Assembly: GCF_000242255.2 (NCBI RefSeq)
Contig: NC_017033.1
Location: 3,111,110 to 3,175,109 of the forward strand
DNA length: 64,000 nucleotides
Direction of reading: 5' to 3'
From: Frateuria aurantia DSM 6220
GTDB taxonomy: Bacteria > Pseudomonadota > Gammaproteobacteria > Xanthomonadales > Rhodanobacteraceae
A program made the translations under genes and the position numbers. Numbering within the stretch: the stretch's first letter is position 1; each line of letters begins with the position of its first letter. Shown here in pieces: positions 54,367-64,000 of the stretch. Under the pieces are notes generated by a model. That model saw nothing but the letters and a program-made list of their open reading frames with translations, was not told the DNA's origin and searched no databases.

Positions 54367-54852
54367 TCAGGCCTGCGGCGAGCCAGCGCTCAGCAACGAA
54401 ACAGGATGACCGGGCTCTGCATGATGGTGGCCAGATGAAGGGCGCTTGCCGGTGGCAGCGGCCGACGGCGGGGCCTTGCACATCTGCAGCGCCACGGCAT
54501 TCAGGGCACGGTCCTCGCTGGCCACTTCGGCCGCACTCAGAAAACCTTGTCGCTGGACGAGGCCGTCGGCCTGACGCCGTACCGCATCGACCTGCTGCCA
54601 CATCTGCAGGGCCTTGGCCTCGCTCAGCAGTCTGGCCTTGCGGGCCGTGCTGATATCGGCCTGCAGGATATTGCCTCGCATCGACACATGTGCCTGACGG
54701 GGATCTGTGATCGAACCGCCGGTATCGGCCTTCAGCGACAGCTGTTGCGACAGATCGCAACTGGGATAATCCGGACTGCTGGCCTGACGGCCAGTCTGGG
54801 CGAAGACCTGGCCACAGCCCAGGGCCAGCGCGATGATCAGCAGATATTTCAT
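54367..54852 (-). CDS. Small secreted protein of unknown function
   Basis: 161 residues. It begins with a signal peptide (MKYLLIIALALGCGQVFA, cleavage probably after VFAQ or AFA-like A). The mature part has a Cys pair-like region (SSPDYPSCDLSQQLSLKADT), a helical, Gln/Ala-rich middle (ARLLSEAKALQMWQQVDAVR), and a low-complexity end. I do not recognise a family. Start chosen at 54852 because the signal peptide begins there; the open frame extends upstream. It is convergent with the flavin monooxygenase gene. Confidence 0.6.
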   Translation of the reverse strand: MKYLLIIALALGCGQVFAQTGRQASSPDYPSCDLSQQLSLKADTGGSITDPRQAHVSMRGNILQADISTARKARLLSEAKALQMWQQVDAVRRQADGLVQRQGFLSAAEVASEDRALNAVALQMCKAPPSAAATGKRPSSGHHHAEPGHPVSLLSAGSPQA

Positions 54853-54967
54853 GGGCGACTCCGGCAAGCTGTTGATCGATGGCATACAGTCTGGCGGACT
54901 GCGACTGAAGCTGACTTGTACCGGCTCATAATGCGCAGCGATATGTCGCGCCAGCGATAAAGTCGAC

Positions 54968-54999
54968 AAAAAAAGACCCCGCGCAAGCGCGGGGTCTTT
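54968..54999 (-). terminator. Rho-independent terminator of groSL
   Basis: AAAGACCCCGCG (54972-54983) pairs with CGCGGGGTCTTT (54988-54999) around CAAG. On the reverse strand the stem runs into seven T, so it ends leftward groL transcription, 24 bases after its stop. Confidence 0.92.
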
Positions 55000-55023
55000 C
55001 GATCTGCGATACAGCGGAGGGAC

Positions 55024-56676
<1,653 letters not shown>

Positions 56677-56793
56677 TCAAAAAAATTGAATTGAAGATGG
56701 GGACGAATCGCGAAAGCCGTGCCAGAAGGAGCCGAAGGCGACTGGCGTGCGCCGCATGCTTTTGCCGCGCACTGCCCGCCCGGCTCCGGGGCA

Positions 56794-57087
56794 TCAGGCC
56801 TCGATGATCGCCACAATATCGTCTTCCTTCAGGAAGACCAGCTCTTCGCCGTCGATCTTGATTTCCTGGCCGGCGTACTTGCCGAACAGGACGGTGTCGC
56901 CTTCCTTCACGCTGATCGGACGGATTTCACCGCTGGCCAGAATCAGACCCTTGCCGGCGGCGATCACCTTGCCGCGGGTGGGCTTTTCGGTGGCGCTGTC
57001 GGGAATCACGATGCCGCCGGCGGAAACCCGCTCTTCTTCCAGACGCTTGACGATGACGCGATCGTGCAACGGACGCAGTTTGCTCAT
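56794..57087 (-). CDS. groS: Co-chaperonin GroES
   Basis: 97 residues: [20 protein letters not shown], the mobile loop [20 protein letters not shown], and [20 protein letters not shown] with the end DDIVAIIEA. It caps the GroEL ring. It is the first gene of groS-groL, with a CIRCE operator about 62 bases upstream of the start. No separate promoter with a clear -35 was found. The gap to groL has no further gene. Confidence 0.97.
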   Translation of the reverse strand: MSKLRPLHDRVIVKRLEEERVSAGGIVIPDSATEKPTRGKVIAAGKGLILASGEIRPISVKEGDTVLFGKYAGQEIKIDGEELVFLKEDDIVAIIEA

Positions 57088-57148
57088 AACGACTCCAGCA
57101 AATTTAAGTTGAGTTGGACCAGAAACCTGCCAAGGCAGTTGCCTTCTG

Positions 57149-57175
57149 TCAGCACTCTACCCGGGTGAGTGCTAA
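57149..57175. promoter_or_regulatory. CIRCE operator (HrcA site) upstream of groSL
   Basis: TCAGCACTC, nine bases, GAGTGCTAA. The consensus is TTAGCACTC-N9-GAGTGCTAA, so only one base differs. HrcA repressor bound here blocks groSL, and repression is relieved by heat through GroEL availability. The HrcA gene is outside the window. Enteric bacteria lack this system, which supports the Xanthomonadales placement. Confidence 0.93.
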
Positions 57176-57600
57176 ATTTTAGTCACAGTCCGGACCCGGA
57201 GAAAAGAGCCTCGGTACGGTGGCTTGAATGCTAGATAAGGACGGGCTGCCGGCTTTCAAGGGGGGAGGGCGACAATTGCTCCGCCCTGCAGAGACCAGCC
57301 CTGACTGGCTATCCCTCCGGCTCAGGCCATGGTGCCGGCCATCATTTCTTTCCCGCAGCCTCGGCGCGGGAAGGAGCCGAAGCGGCGGACGGAACGCTCT
57401 GCCGACAGCCCCCCGGAAACGCCTCGCCCCCTCCGCAGCCCGGATCGCTCGCCCGCCAGACCGGCGATCCTCCGCCGACGCGACCTGTGCATATGTCGCG
57501 ACGAAATCATCATCAGCACATCGGCTTGGCTCCTTCCGGCGAGTTTGCGATGATGGCCGATCGGGCGTTACGCCATTTTGGATCCCCATCCGGAGTCTGC
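57176..57600. other. Gap between groS and dsbD
   Basis: 425 bases with no gene I can support. The open frames here have no starts or family likeness. The groSL promoter should lie at about 57176-57240 on the reverse strand (a TAAAAT -10-like box overlaps the CIRCE edge), and the dsbD promoter somewhere to the right. A short GC-rich inverted repeat occurs near 57350-57372. Confidence 0.4.
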
Positions 57601-59805
57601 ATGTTTCGGTTATCCACGCGCCGCTGGGCGCTGCTGCTCTGGCTGAGCCTGGCCACACTGCTGTCGGCCTCGGCCACCCCGGCTCAGGAAGATCTGGAGG
57701 GCGGCCTGCTGCCCATCGGCAAGGCTTTCCAGTTGCAGGGCTCGCTTGCCGGCCCCGGCCGGATTCATCTGCACTGGACCATCGCCGAACACTATTACCT
57801 GTATCGCAGCCACATCAAGTTCACGCCCGGTCCCGGCCTGACCCTGGGGACGCCCGAACTTCCGCGCGGCCACCAGTACCACGATGAGTATCTGGGCGAT
57901 GTGGAGACCTATCACGACAGCCTGGATGCAGATCTTCCCTATGCCGGCCATGGCCCCGTCCAGCTGCAGGTCCAATACCAGGGCTGCCATGAAGTCGACC
58001 CCAAGATCTGCTATCCCCCGCATACCGAGACCCTGACGCTGGGCGGCCCCGCGACCGCCACGGGCACGGAAGCCGCCGCCGCGGCATCCGTGCCGCACGC
58101 CGCGCAGGTCAGCGACCCGACAAGCCTCGCGCAGCTGGGCCAGGACCCCGCCGCCGGCAGATCTCCCTTGCCGGTCGCCCAGGCCTTTGTATTGCAAGGC
58201 GTCGCCGACTCACCGCGACAGCTGCTGCTGCGCTGGCAGATGCCGCCGGGCTATTACCTGTACAAGAGCCAGATCAGCCTGCACCTCGCCGCAGGCCAGG
58301 GCGGCCGGATCAAGCCGCTGCACTGGCCCTCGGGCATGGCCCATCACGACAATTATTACGGCGATGCCATCGTCTACTTCGATACGCTGGAACTGCCGGT
58401 GGAGCTGGCCGATCTGCCGGCTTCGGCCAAGACGGTGCAGCTGCAGGTTCGCTATCAGGGCTGCCTGCAGAACGGCATCTGTTATCCGCCGGTGGATGCG
58501 CCACTGCAGCTGTCCCTGGATGGCCAGCCAGGGACAGTCTCTGCCGCACCCGCCGAGGCGCCTCCAGCCACCGCAGCGAACCAGACCGACAGCCGTGGGC
58601 AGAGCCTCCCCGGCCTCAGTGCCTGGCTGTTGCTGAGCGCCCTTCTTGGCGGTCTGCTGATGAATCTGCTGCCCTGCGTGCTGCCGGTCTTGTCCCTGAA
58701 GGTGCTGGGCATTCTGGACAACAGTCACGAGCTGAAGGCCTTGCGCCGGCATGCGGTGTTCTACACGGCCGGCGTTCTGCTCAGCTTCGTCGCCATCGAT
58801 CTGCTGGCCCATCTGTTTGGCCAGGGACTCGGTGCCCAGCTGCAGCGGCCGCTGGTGGTGGCCATCCTGACCTGCGTCATGGTCGCTGTCGGCCTGTCCT
58901 TGTCCGGAGTGGTGGAATTTACCGCTCGCTTCAGCAATATGGGCCAGTCGCTGGCTTCACGCGGCGGCCGCGCAGGTGATTTCTTCACCGGTGTGCTGGC
59001 CGTGGTCGTGGCCAGCCCCTGCACCGGCCCGCTGATGGGACCGCCGGTGGCTTTTGCCCTGACCGCGCCACTGGCCAGCAGCCTGGCCGTCTTCATCGCT
59101 CTGGGCCTGGGGCTGGCCCTGCCGGTGATCCTGATCGCCTTGCTGCCGGGTCTGGCCCGACGGTTGCCCCGTCCGGGCGCCTGGATGGAAACCCTGAAAC
59201 AGTGGCTGGCTTTCCCCATGTATCTGACGGCCGTTTGGCTGGCCTGGGTCCTGGCCAAGCAGCGCGGCGCCGATGCCATCGGTCTGGTTCTGGTTTCGGT
59301 GGTGGCGCTGGCGATGAGCCTGTGGTGGCTGCAACGCAGCCGGCACAGACATCCAGCCTTGCGACTGCTGCTGCTGCCGATGGCTCTCGCCACCGTCATG
59401 CCTATGGTCCTCCTGGCTCGCCTGCCGGCACCGACGGCCGGGCCGGCAGCCACCGAAGATGGCGTGGTGGCCTATAGCCCAAAAAAACTGGCCCAGTTGC
59501 GGGCGGCCGGCACACCGGTTCTTGTCGACATGACCGCCGACTGGTGCGTCACCTGCAAGGCCAATGAGCATACGGTGCTGGACAGCGCCGAGTTCAAGGC
59601 GCTGCTGCAACAGACCGGCGCGGTGTACATGAAGGGGGACTGGACCGACGTGAATCCCACCATTGCGGCCTTTCTCAAGCACTACCACTCCCCTGGCGTG
59701 CCGCTGTACGTGGTGTTCTCGCGCCATGGCGGCGATGGCGAAGTCCTGCCCAGTGTGCTGACCGCGGGCGTGGTCAAAGCCGCCCTGCAGCGGGCGGCAC
59801 AATAA
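57601..59805 (+). CDS. dsbD: Thiol:disulfide interchange protein DsbD with duplicated N-terminal domain
   Basis: 734 residues. After a signal peptide (WALLLWLSLATLLSASATPA) come two tandem DsbD-alpha domains: one at about 35-175 with the Cys pair in QGCHEVDPKICYPPHTE, a second at about 190-315 with QGCLQNGICYPPVDAP. E. coli DsbD has one. A membrane core of eight or so helices follows, with its Cys in LLMNLLPCVLPVLSLKVLG and VVVASPCTGPLMGPPV. The C-terminal thioredoxin domain has ADWCVTCKANE. It carries electrons from cytoplasmic thioredoxin to the periplasm. Start at MFRLSTRRWALL (57601). tlpA-like follows two bases after the stop. Confidence 0.9.
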   Translation: MFRLSTRRWALLLWLSLATLLSASATPAQEDLEGGLLPIGKAFQLQGSLAGPGRIHLHWTIAEHYYLYRSHIKFTPGPGLTLGTPELPRGHQYHDEYLGDVETYHDSLDADLPYAGHGPVQLQVQYQGCHEVDPKICYPPHTETLTLGGPATATGTEAAAAASVPHAAQVSDPTSLAQLGQDPAAGRSPLPVAQAFVLQGVADSPRQLLLRWQMPPGYYLYKSQISLHLAAGQGGRIKPLHWPSGMAHHDNYYGDAIVYFDTLELPVELADLPASAKTVQLQVRYQGCLQNGICYPPVDAPLQLSLDGQPGTVSAAPAEAPPATAANQTDSRGQSLPGLSAWLLLSALLGGLLMNLLPCVLPVLSLKVLGILDNSHELKALRRHAVFYTAGVLLSFVAIDLLAHLFGQGLGAQLQRPLVVAILTCVMVAVGLSLSGVVEFTARFSNMGQSLASRGGRAGDFFTGVLAVVVASPCTGPLMGPPVAFALTAPLASSLAVFIALGLGLALPVILIALLPGLARRLPRPGAWMETLKQWLAFPMYLTAVWLAWVLAKQRGADAIGLVLVSVVALAMSLWWLQRSRHRHPALRLLLLPMALATVMPMVLLARLPAPTAGPAATEDGVVAYSPKKLAQLRAAGTPVLVDMTADWCVTCKANEHTVLDSAEFKALLQQTGAVYMKGDWTDVNPTIAAFLKHYHSPGVPLYVVFSRHGGDGEVLPSVLTAGVVKAALQRAAQ

Positions 59806-59807
59806 GC

Positions 59808-60341
59808 ATGCGGATCTCGCCCACCCGCCTGATCCTGGGCCTGGCGATCCTCGCCGGTCTCGCGGCCGAATGGCAGCAATGGCATGCCCATCGCGGCGAA
59901 GCCCGTCCGCCCCAGGTGGCCGGCATCGGCGACCAGGCTCCTGATCTGAGTCTGCCTGATCTGCAGGGGCAGCCGCATCGGCTGTCGGAATTCCACGGTT
60001 CGCGGCGGATCCTCAACTTCTGGGCCAGCTGGTGCGGCCCCTGCCAGCAGGAAATGCCGGCACTGGATCACGCCGCCACCACGGCCAAGGCCGATATCAT
60101 CGGCATCGCCATGGATTCCCCTGTTGCCGTACGCCAGTTCCTGGCCGCCCGACCTGTGCATTATCCGGTGCTGCTGGGGCGGTTGACTCCGCCCAGCAGC
60201 TCGGCACGCTTCGATGACGATGGCGGCATGCTGCCCTACAGCGTCTTGCTGGATGCCGACGGCAAAGTGCTTGCCCGTCATGCCGGCGCCCTGGATCCCG
60301 TCCTGCTGGCACGTTGGCTGGACCCGGCACAAACCCCCTGA
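59808..60341 (+). CDS. TlpA-like periplasmic thioredoxin
   Basis: 177 residues. An N-terminal hydrophobic anchor (LILGLAILAGLAAEWQQW) is followed by a thioredoxin-fold domain starting at DQAPDLSLPDLQGQP, with the active-site ILNFWASWCGPCQQEMPALD (WCxxC) and the cis-Pro region GGMLPYSVLLDADG. It is oriented to the periplasm and probably receives electrons from the DsbD encoded just upstream (gap of two bases, probably one transcript). Roles include cytochrome c maturation or general disulfide reduction. The specific partner is unknown. Confidence 0.85.
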   Translation: MRISPTRLILGLAILAGLAAEWQQWHAHRGEARPPQVAGIGDQAPDLSLPDLQGQPHRLSEFHGSRRILNFWASWCGPCQQEMPALDHAATTAKADIIGIAMDSPVAVRQFLAARPVHYPVLLGRLTPPSSSARFDDDGGMLPYSVLLDADGKVLARHAGALDPVLLARWLDPAQTP

Positions 60342-60476
60342 ACCAGCACGACGCAATACGGTAGCGAATGGAACTCCGACCTTTTTCGCTAAACATCGCC
60401 GAACATCGCCGAACTGGACAAACCCCCATGAGTCCATCACACTGCCAACCATCGCTCCGCTGCTGGTACTGAATCC

Positions 60477-60923
60477 ATGGCCCGACTGCTGGCATTGCAC
60501 GGTCCCAATCTGAATCTGCTCGGCGTTCGCGAGCCTGAGGTCTATGGTCGCCAGACGCTGGCCGATATCGATGCCCAGCTGCAGGCGCAGGCAGAAGCCG
60601 CCGGCCACAGTCTGGAATGCGAGCAGTTCAATGCCGAGCATCTGCTGCTGGAACGGATCCACCGGGCCCGCGAGGATGGCACCCGGCTGATCCTGATCAA
60701 TCCGGGCGCATTCACCCATACCAGCATTGCCTTGCGCGATGCCTTGGCCGGGGTGGCTATCCCGTTCATTGAAATCCACATGTCCAATGTCCATGCCCGC
60801 GAGCCGTTCCGGCGCCATTCCTATCTGACCGACATCGCGATCGGACTAATCTGCGGATTCGGCGCCGACAGTTACCGGCTCGGCCTGGAGGCGGCCATTC
60901 GCCGTCTGGCCGACACGCATTGA
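60477..60923 (+). CDS. aroQ: 3-dehydroquinate dehydratase, type II
   Basis: 148 residues. [20 protein letters not shown] (the Tyr/Arg active-site loop), [40 protein letters not shown] (catalytic His region) and [20 protein letters not shown] identify the dodecameric type II enzyme. It dehydrates 3-dehydroquinate to 3-dehydroshikimate. It is followed by accB, accC and prmA, a conserved gammaproteobacterial order. The 135 bases between the tlpA-like gene and aroQ hold no gene. Confidence 0.95.
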   Translation: MARLLALHGPNLNLLGVREPEVYGRQTLADIDAQLQAQAEAAGHSLECEQFNAEHLLLERIHRAREDGTRLILINPGAFTHTSIALRDALAGVAIPFIEIHMSNVHAREPFRRHSYLTDIAIGLICGFGADSYRLGLEAAIRRLADTH

Positions 60924-60989
60924 ATCCACATCCTCTTTGCCACGCTGCCGCCTGACGGCAGGGCACCACGACACCACAAGGGTTCTCCC

Positions 60990-61454
60990 ATGGATCTACG
61001 CAAGATCAAGAAGCTGATTGACCTCCTCGAGGAATCCAATCTGTCCGAGCTGGAAATCAAGGAAGGCGAGGAAGTCGTACGCCTGTCACGGGTACCCAAG
61101 GGTGGCATCGCCATCGCGGCACCACCGCCGGTGGCAGCGGCACCAGTCGCGACATCGGTCGCGGCACCGGCCCCGCCAGCCGCGACACCGGCTGTGCCGG
61201 CGACCTCCAGCCTGCCGGCCGGCACCGTGATCAAGGCCCCGATGGTCGGCACCTTCTACAGCGCCGCCTCTCCCGAGGCCCCGGCCTTTGCCAAGGTCGG
61301 TCAGCAGGTCAAGGTCGGCGACACCCTGGGCATCATCGAGGCCATGAAGATGTTCAACCAGATCGAAGCCGAGGTCGCGGGCACCATCCAGGCCATCCTG
61401 ATTGAAAACGGGCAGTCGGTGGAATTCGACGAACCCATGTTCATCATCAGCTGA
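60990..61454 (+). CDS. accB: Biotin carboxyl carrier protein of acetyl-CoA carboxylase
   Basis: 154 residues. The N-terminal segment ([20 protein letters not shown]) is followed by an Ala/Pro-rich linker (about 45-80), and the biotinyl domain has the signature [16 protein letters not shown] with the biotinylated Lys at 120. It carries carboxybiotin between AccC and the carboxyltransferase in fatty acid synthesis. accC follows 14 bases later and the two are usually co-transcribed. Length is typical. Confidence 0.96.
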   Translation: MDLRKIKKLIDLLEESNLSELEIKEGEEVVRLSRVPKGGIAIAAPPPVAAAPVATSVAAPAPPAATPAVPATSSLPAGTVIKAPMVGTFYSAASPEAPAFAKVGQQVKVGDTLGIIEAMKMFNQIEAEVAGTIQAILIENGQSVEFDEPMFIIS

Positions 61455-61468
61455 ACGGCGACGCCACG

Positions 61469-62839
61469 ATGCCCAAGCTAGAAAAAGTCGTCATCGCCAA
61501 TCGCGGCGAGATCGCCCTGCGAATCCTGCGCGCCTGTCAGGCCCTGGGAATCAGAACGGTGGCCGTCCACTCCACCGCCGATCGCAATCTCAAGCACGTC
61601 GGCCTGGCCGACGAGTCGATCTGCATCGGCCCGCCGGCCGCCGGCGAAAGCTATCTGAACATTCCGCGCCTGATCGCGGCCGCCGAAATCACCGATGCCA
61701 CCGCGATTCATCCAGGCTACGGTTTTCTGTCCGAGCGGGCCGATTTTGCCGAACAGGTGGAAAAATCCGGCTTTGTGTTTATCGGCCCCACCGCCGAAGT
61801 GATCCGCCTGATGGGCGACAAGGTCGAGGCCATCAAGGCGATGAAGAGCGCCGGCGTGCCTTGCGTGCCAGGCTCCGGCGGTCCGCTGGACGAAGACCCG
61901 GCCCGGAATCTGCGGATCGCGGACGAGATCGGCTACCCGGTGATCATCAAGGCCGCCGGCGGTGGTGGCGGTCGCGGCATGCGCGTGGTCCGTGATGCCG
62001 AACACTTGGTGCAGTCGATTGCCCTGACCAAGTCCGAGGCCAAGGCAGCCTTCGGCAATGGTCAGGTCTATATGGAAAAATTCCTGGAAAATCCGCGTCA
62101 CGTGGAAATCCAGGTACTGGCCGATGGCCAGGGGCACGCCATCCATCTGGGCGAGCGCGACTGCTCGATGCAGCGCCGCCACCAGAAAGTCGTCGAGGAA
62201 GCGCCCGCCCCCGGCATCACCCCCGCCGTCCGCGACGAGATCGGCCGTGTCTGCGTCGAGGCCTGCCTGCGCATCGGCTACCGTGGTGCCGGCACCTTCG
62301 AGTTCCTGTACGAAGACGGCCGCTTCTACTTTATCGAGATGAATACCCGCATCCAGGTCGAACATCCGGTCACGGAAATGGTCACCGGCGTGGATCTGGT
62401 CCGCGAGCAGCTGCTGATCGCCGGTGGCGAGCCGCTTTCGCTGCGCCAGGAAGACATCGTGCTGCGGGGACATGCCATCGAATGCCGCGTCAACGCCGAG
62501 GATCCGGACAGTTTCATGCCCTCGCCCGGCACCATCACCGCCTTTGAAGCACCGGGCGGCCCGGGTGTGCGGGTCGACACGCATATCTATGGCGGCTACA
62601 AGATCCCGCCCAACTATGACTCGATGATCGGCAAGCTGATCGTGCACGGCCCGGACCGCGCCACGGCCATCGCCCGCATGCAGATCGCCCTGGGCGAAAC
62701 CGTGATCGAAGGCGTGAAGTGCAATATTCCACTGCAGCAGCGGATCATGGCCGATACCGGCTTCCAGGCCGGCGGCAAGAACATCCACTATCTGGAAAAG
62801 CGGATGGCGGAAATGAAGAAAGACGCCGGCGGGCACTGA
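61469..62839 (+). CDS. accC: Biotin carboxylase subunit of acetyl-CoA carboxylase
   Basis: 456 residues of ATP-grasp fold. [20 protein letters not shown] starts the family, [20 protein letters not shown] is the glycine-rich ATP loop, [20 protein letters not shown] and [18 protein letters not shown] carry metal and catalytic residues. It carboxylates biotin on AccB using bicarbonate and ATP, the first step of fatty acid synthesis. It starts 14 bases after accB. A 12-bp hairpin follows its stop, before prmA. Confidence 0.97.
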   Translation: MPKLEKVVIANRGEIALRILRACQALGIRTVAVHSTADRNLKHVGLADESICIGPPAAGESYLNIPRLIAAAEITDATAIHPGYGFLSERADFAEQVEKSGFVFIGPTAEVIRLMGDKVEAIKAMKSAGVPCVPGSGGPLDEDPARNLRIADEIGYPVIIKAAGGGGGRGMRVVRDAEHLVQSIALTKSEAKAAFGNGQVYMEKFLENPRHVEIQVLADGQGHAIHLGERDCSMQRRHQKVVEEAPAPGITPAVRDEIGRVCVEACLRIGYRGAGTFEFLYEDGRFYFIEMNTRIQVEHPVTEMVTGVDLVREQLLIAGGEPLSLRQEDIVLRGHAIECRVNAEDPDSFMPSPGTITAFEAPGGPGVRVDTHIYGGYKIPPNYDSMIGKLIVHGPDRATAIARMQIALGETVIEGVKCNIPLQQRIMADTGFQAGGKNIHYLEKRMAEMKKDAGGH

Positions 62840-62850
62840 TCGCCGCGCCT

Positions 62851-62879
62851 GCCCGTCTCCGGCCCGGCCGGAGACGGGC
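62851..62879 (+). terminator. Hairpin after accC
   Basis: GCCCGTCTCCGG (62851-62862) pairs perfectly with CCGGAGACGGGC (62868-62879) around five bases. GTTGTT follows, so the T-run is weak. It probably ends or attenuates the accBC message before prmA. Confidence 0.6.
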
Positions 62880-62953
62880 GTTGTTCTGCCCTATTGACCT
62901 CGCCGCGAGTACCCGCCATCTTGGCGGACTGAGCACTCCCGACGAATACATCC

Positions 62954-63874
62954 ATGCCCTGGCTTGAACTATCCCTGACCCTGCAGGCTTCCCAGCAACC
63001 GCGCGCGGAAGCTGCGCTTGAAGAGCTGGGCGCCTTGTCGGTCACCCTGCGTGATGCCGATGCCGAAACGCCGGACGAGCAGGCCATTTTCGAACCCGGT
63101 GTCGGGGAGCTGCCGTTGTGGGCCAGCATCACCATGCAGGCCTTGTTCGAGGATGGCACCGATCAGCGCGGCCTGAGCGCCGCACTGCACGAACTGCTGC
63201 CGGCATTGGACGCCGCCAGCCTGCATTTCAGTACCGTCGAGGATCAGGACTGGGAACGGGCCTGGATGGACCAGTACCAGCCCATGCAGTTCGGCCAGCG
63301 GCTGTGGATCTATCCCTGGAATATCGAGCCGCCGGACGCTGACGATACCGTCGTGGTGCGCCTGGACCCGGGCCTGGCCTTCGGCAGCGGCACGCATCCC
63401 ACCACCGCCCTGTGCCTGGAGTGGCTGGACGCCCAGGATCTGCAGGGGCGTCGGGTCATCGATTTCGGCTGCGGCTCGGGCATTCTGGCCATTGCTGCAC
63501 TGAAGCTGGGGGCCGCCTCCGCCCTGGCTATCGACAATGATCCGCAGGCGCTCAGCGCCACGGCGGACAATGCCGAACGCAATGCAGTGGGCGAGCGCCT
63601 GCAACGGCTGTCCGTCGAAGCGGGACCGCAGGCCGCTGCCCAGGTCGAGCCGGCCGAAGTGATGGTCGCCAATATTCTCGCCGGCCCGCTGGCGGCACTG
63701 GCGCCGGATTTCGCCCGCCTGACCTGCCCCGGCGGGCGTCTGGCCATTTCCGGCATTCTCGCCGAACAGGAAGCCGGTCTGCTGGAGCGTTATGCCGAGT
63801 GGTTCGACGAACTGCAGGCCGAGCGCCGCGAAGACTGGGTCCGCATCAGCGGACGCCGCCGTCACGGCGCCTGA
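62954..63874 (+). CDS. prmA: Ribosomal protein L11 methyltransferase
   Basis: 306 residues. The N-terminal substrate domain begins PWLELSLTLQASQQPRAEAA with EDQDWERAWMDQYQPMQFG, followed by the SAM domain: VRLDPGLAFGSGTHPTTALC, VIDFGCGSGILAIAALKLGA, and VMVANILAGPLAALAPDF (the NI-like catalytic motif). It trimethylates L11 at several amines. It lies after accC, as in many gammaproteobacteria, and before the zinc-ribbon protein gene. Confidence 0.95.
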   Translation: MPWLELSLTLQASQQPRAEAALEELGALSVTLRDADAETPDEQAIFEPGVGELPLWASITMQALFEDGTDQRGLSAALHELLPALDAASLHFSTVEDQDWERAWMDQYQPMQFGQRLWIYPWNIEPPDADDTVVVRLDPGLAFGSGTHPTTALCLEWLDAQDLQGRRVIDFGCGSGILAIAALKLGAASALAIDNDPQALSATADNAERNAVGERLQRLSVEAGPQAAAQVEPAEVMVANILAGPLAALAPDFARLTCPGGRLAISGILAEQEAGLLERYAEWFDELQAERREDWVRISGRRRHGA

Positions 63875-63897
63875 GTCCGGACCGACACACCCCGGCC

Positions 63898-64000
63898 ATG
63901 ACCTCCAACCCGCTCAGCACCCAGTGCCCGCAGTGCCAGCAGGTGCTGGATGTCACCCTGCATCAGCTGGCGCAGGCCCGTGGCCGCGCAGTTTGCGGAC
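63898..64000 (+). CDS. Zinc-ribbon protein (MJ0042/DUF3426 type), N-terminal fragment
   Basis: The window ends inside this gene. The visible 34 residues read MTSNPLSTQCPQCQQVLDVT, LHQLAQARGRAVCG. A CPxC zinc-ribbon start (TQCPQCQQVLDV) with a further Cys fits the zinc_ribbon/DUF3426 proteins found next to prmA in this order. Function is unknown. The rest, probably including a membrane helix, is outside the window. Confidence 0.75.
   Translation, partial: MTSNPLSTQCPQCQQVLDVTLHQLAQARGRAVCG

Overview
The window is GC-rich, gene-dense DNA from a gammaproteobacterium. It looks like the order Xanthomonadales, most likely the family Rhodanobacteraceae (Frateuria/Dyella/Rhodanobacter type). This placement is inferred from the proteins and from gene order: bamD next to rluD-pgeF with clpB beyond, aroK-aroB-hemE, aroQ-accB-accC-prmA, and groESL under a CIRCE operator. 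No rRNA or tRNA was seen to confirm it. Almost everything is chromosomal housekeeping. Two stretches (about 7.2-10.1 kb and 19.8-20.3 kb) carry decayed or acquired DNA.

Layout. 0-7.2 kb: start of clpB with a heat-shock-type promoter, a trehalose block (otsB, GH15 hydrolase, otsA), pgeF-rluD and bamD. 7.2-10.1 kb: an IS3/IS2-type transposase relic, a divergent SDR/TetR pair with two palindromic operators, and about 1 kb of non-coding debris. 10.1-15.9 kb: nadE, a LysR regulator, a bicupin dioxygenase-like gene, sucCD. 16.1-19.6 kb: two histidine kinases in one operon, one of them REC-kinase-REC. 19.8-22.5 kb: a sugar uptake operon (FucP/GluP-type MFS plus PfkB fructokinase) whose LacI repressor gene is gutted. 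23.1-25.7 kb: cytochrome bd (CIO-type) genes plus a 49-residue membrane peptide. 25.8-38.7 kb: yjbQ, pdxH, a P-loop kinase, an epimerase, aroKB, a WGR protein, hemE, valS, glnE and a sulfotransferase gene with a late frameshift.

38.9-54.3 kb is a sulfur island. cysJ-cysI-cysH and a fused ATP sulfurylase/APS kinase form an assimilation operon, with a CysB-type LysR regulator and siroheme synthase cysG beside it. They are followed by a TonB-dependent receptor and, divergently, two tandem SfnB/DszC-like flavin monooxygenases plus a DszA/NtaA-type flavin monooxygenase. Together they suggest sulfate reduction sitting beside an organosulfur uptake and desulfurisation route; the substrate is unknown. 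54.4-64 kb: a small secreted protein, groSL, dsbD (with a duplicated periplasmic domain) and a TlpA-like thioredoxin, then aroQ-accB-accC-prmA and the start of a zinc-ribbon protein.

The best candidate for something under-described is the TonB receptor/SfnB-SfnB/DszA-like module beside the cys genes. The truncated LacI gene is the clearest lesion in the sequence.
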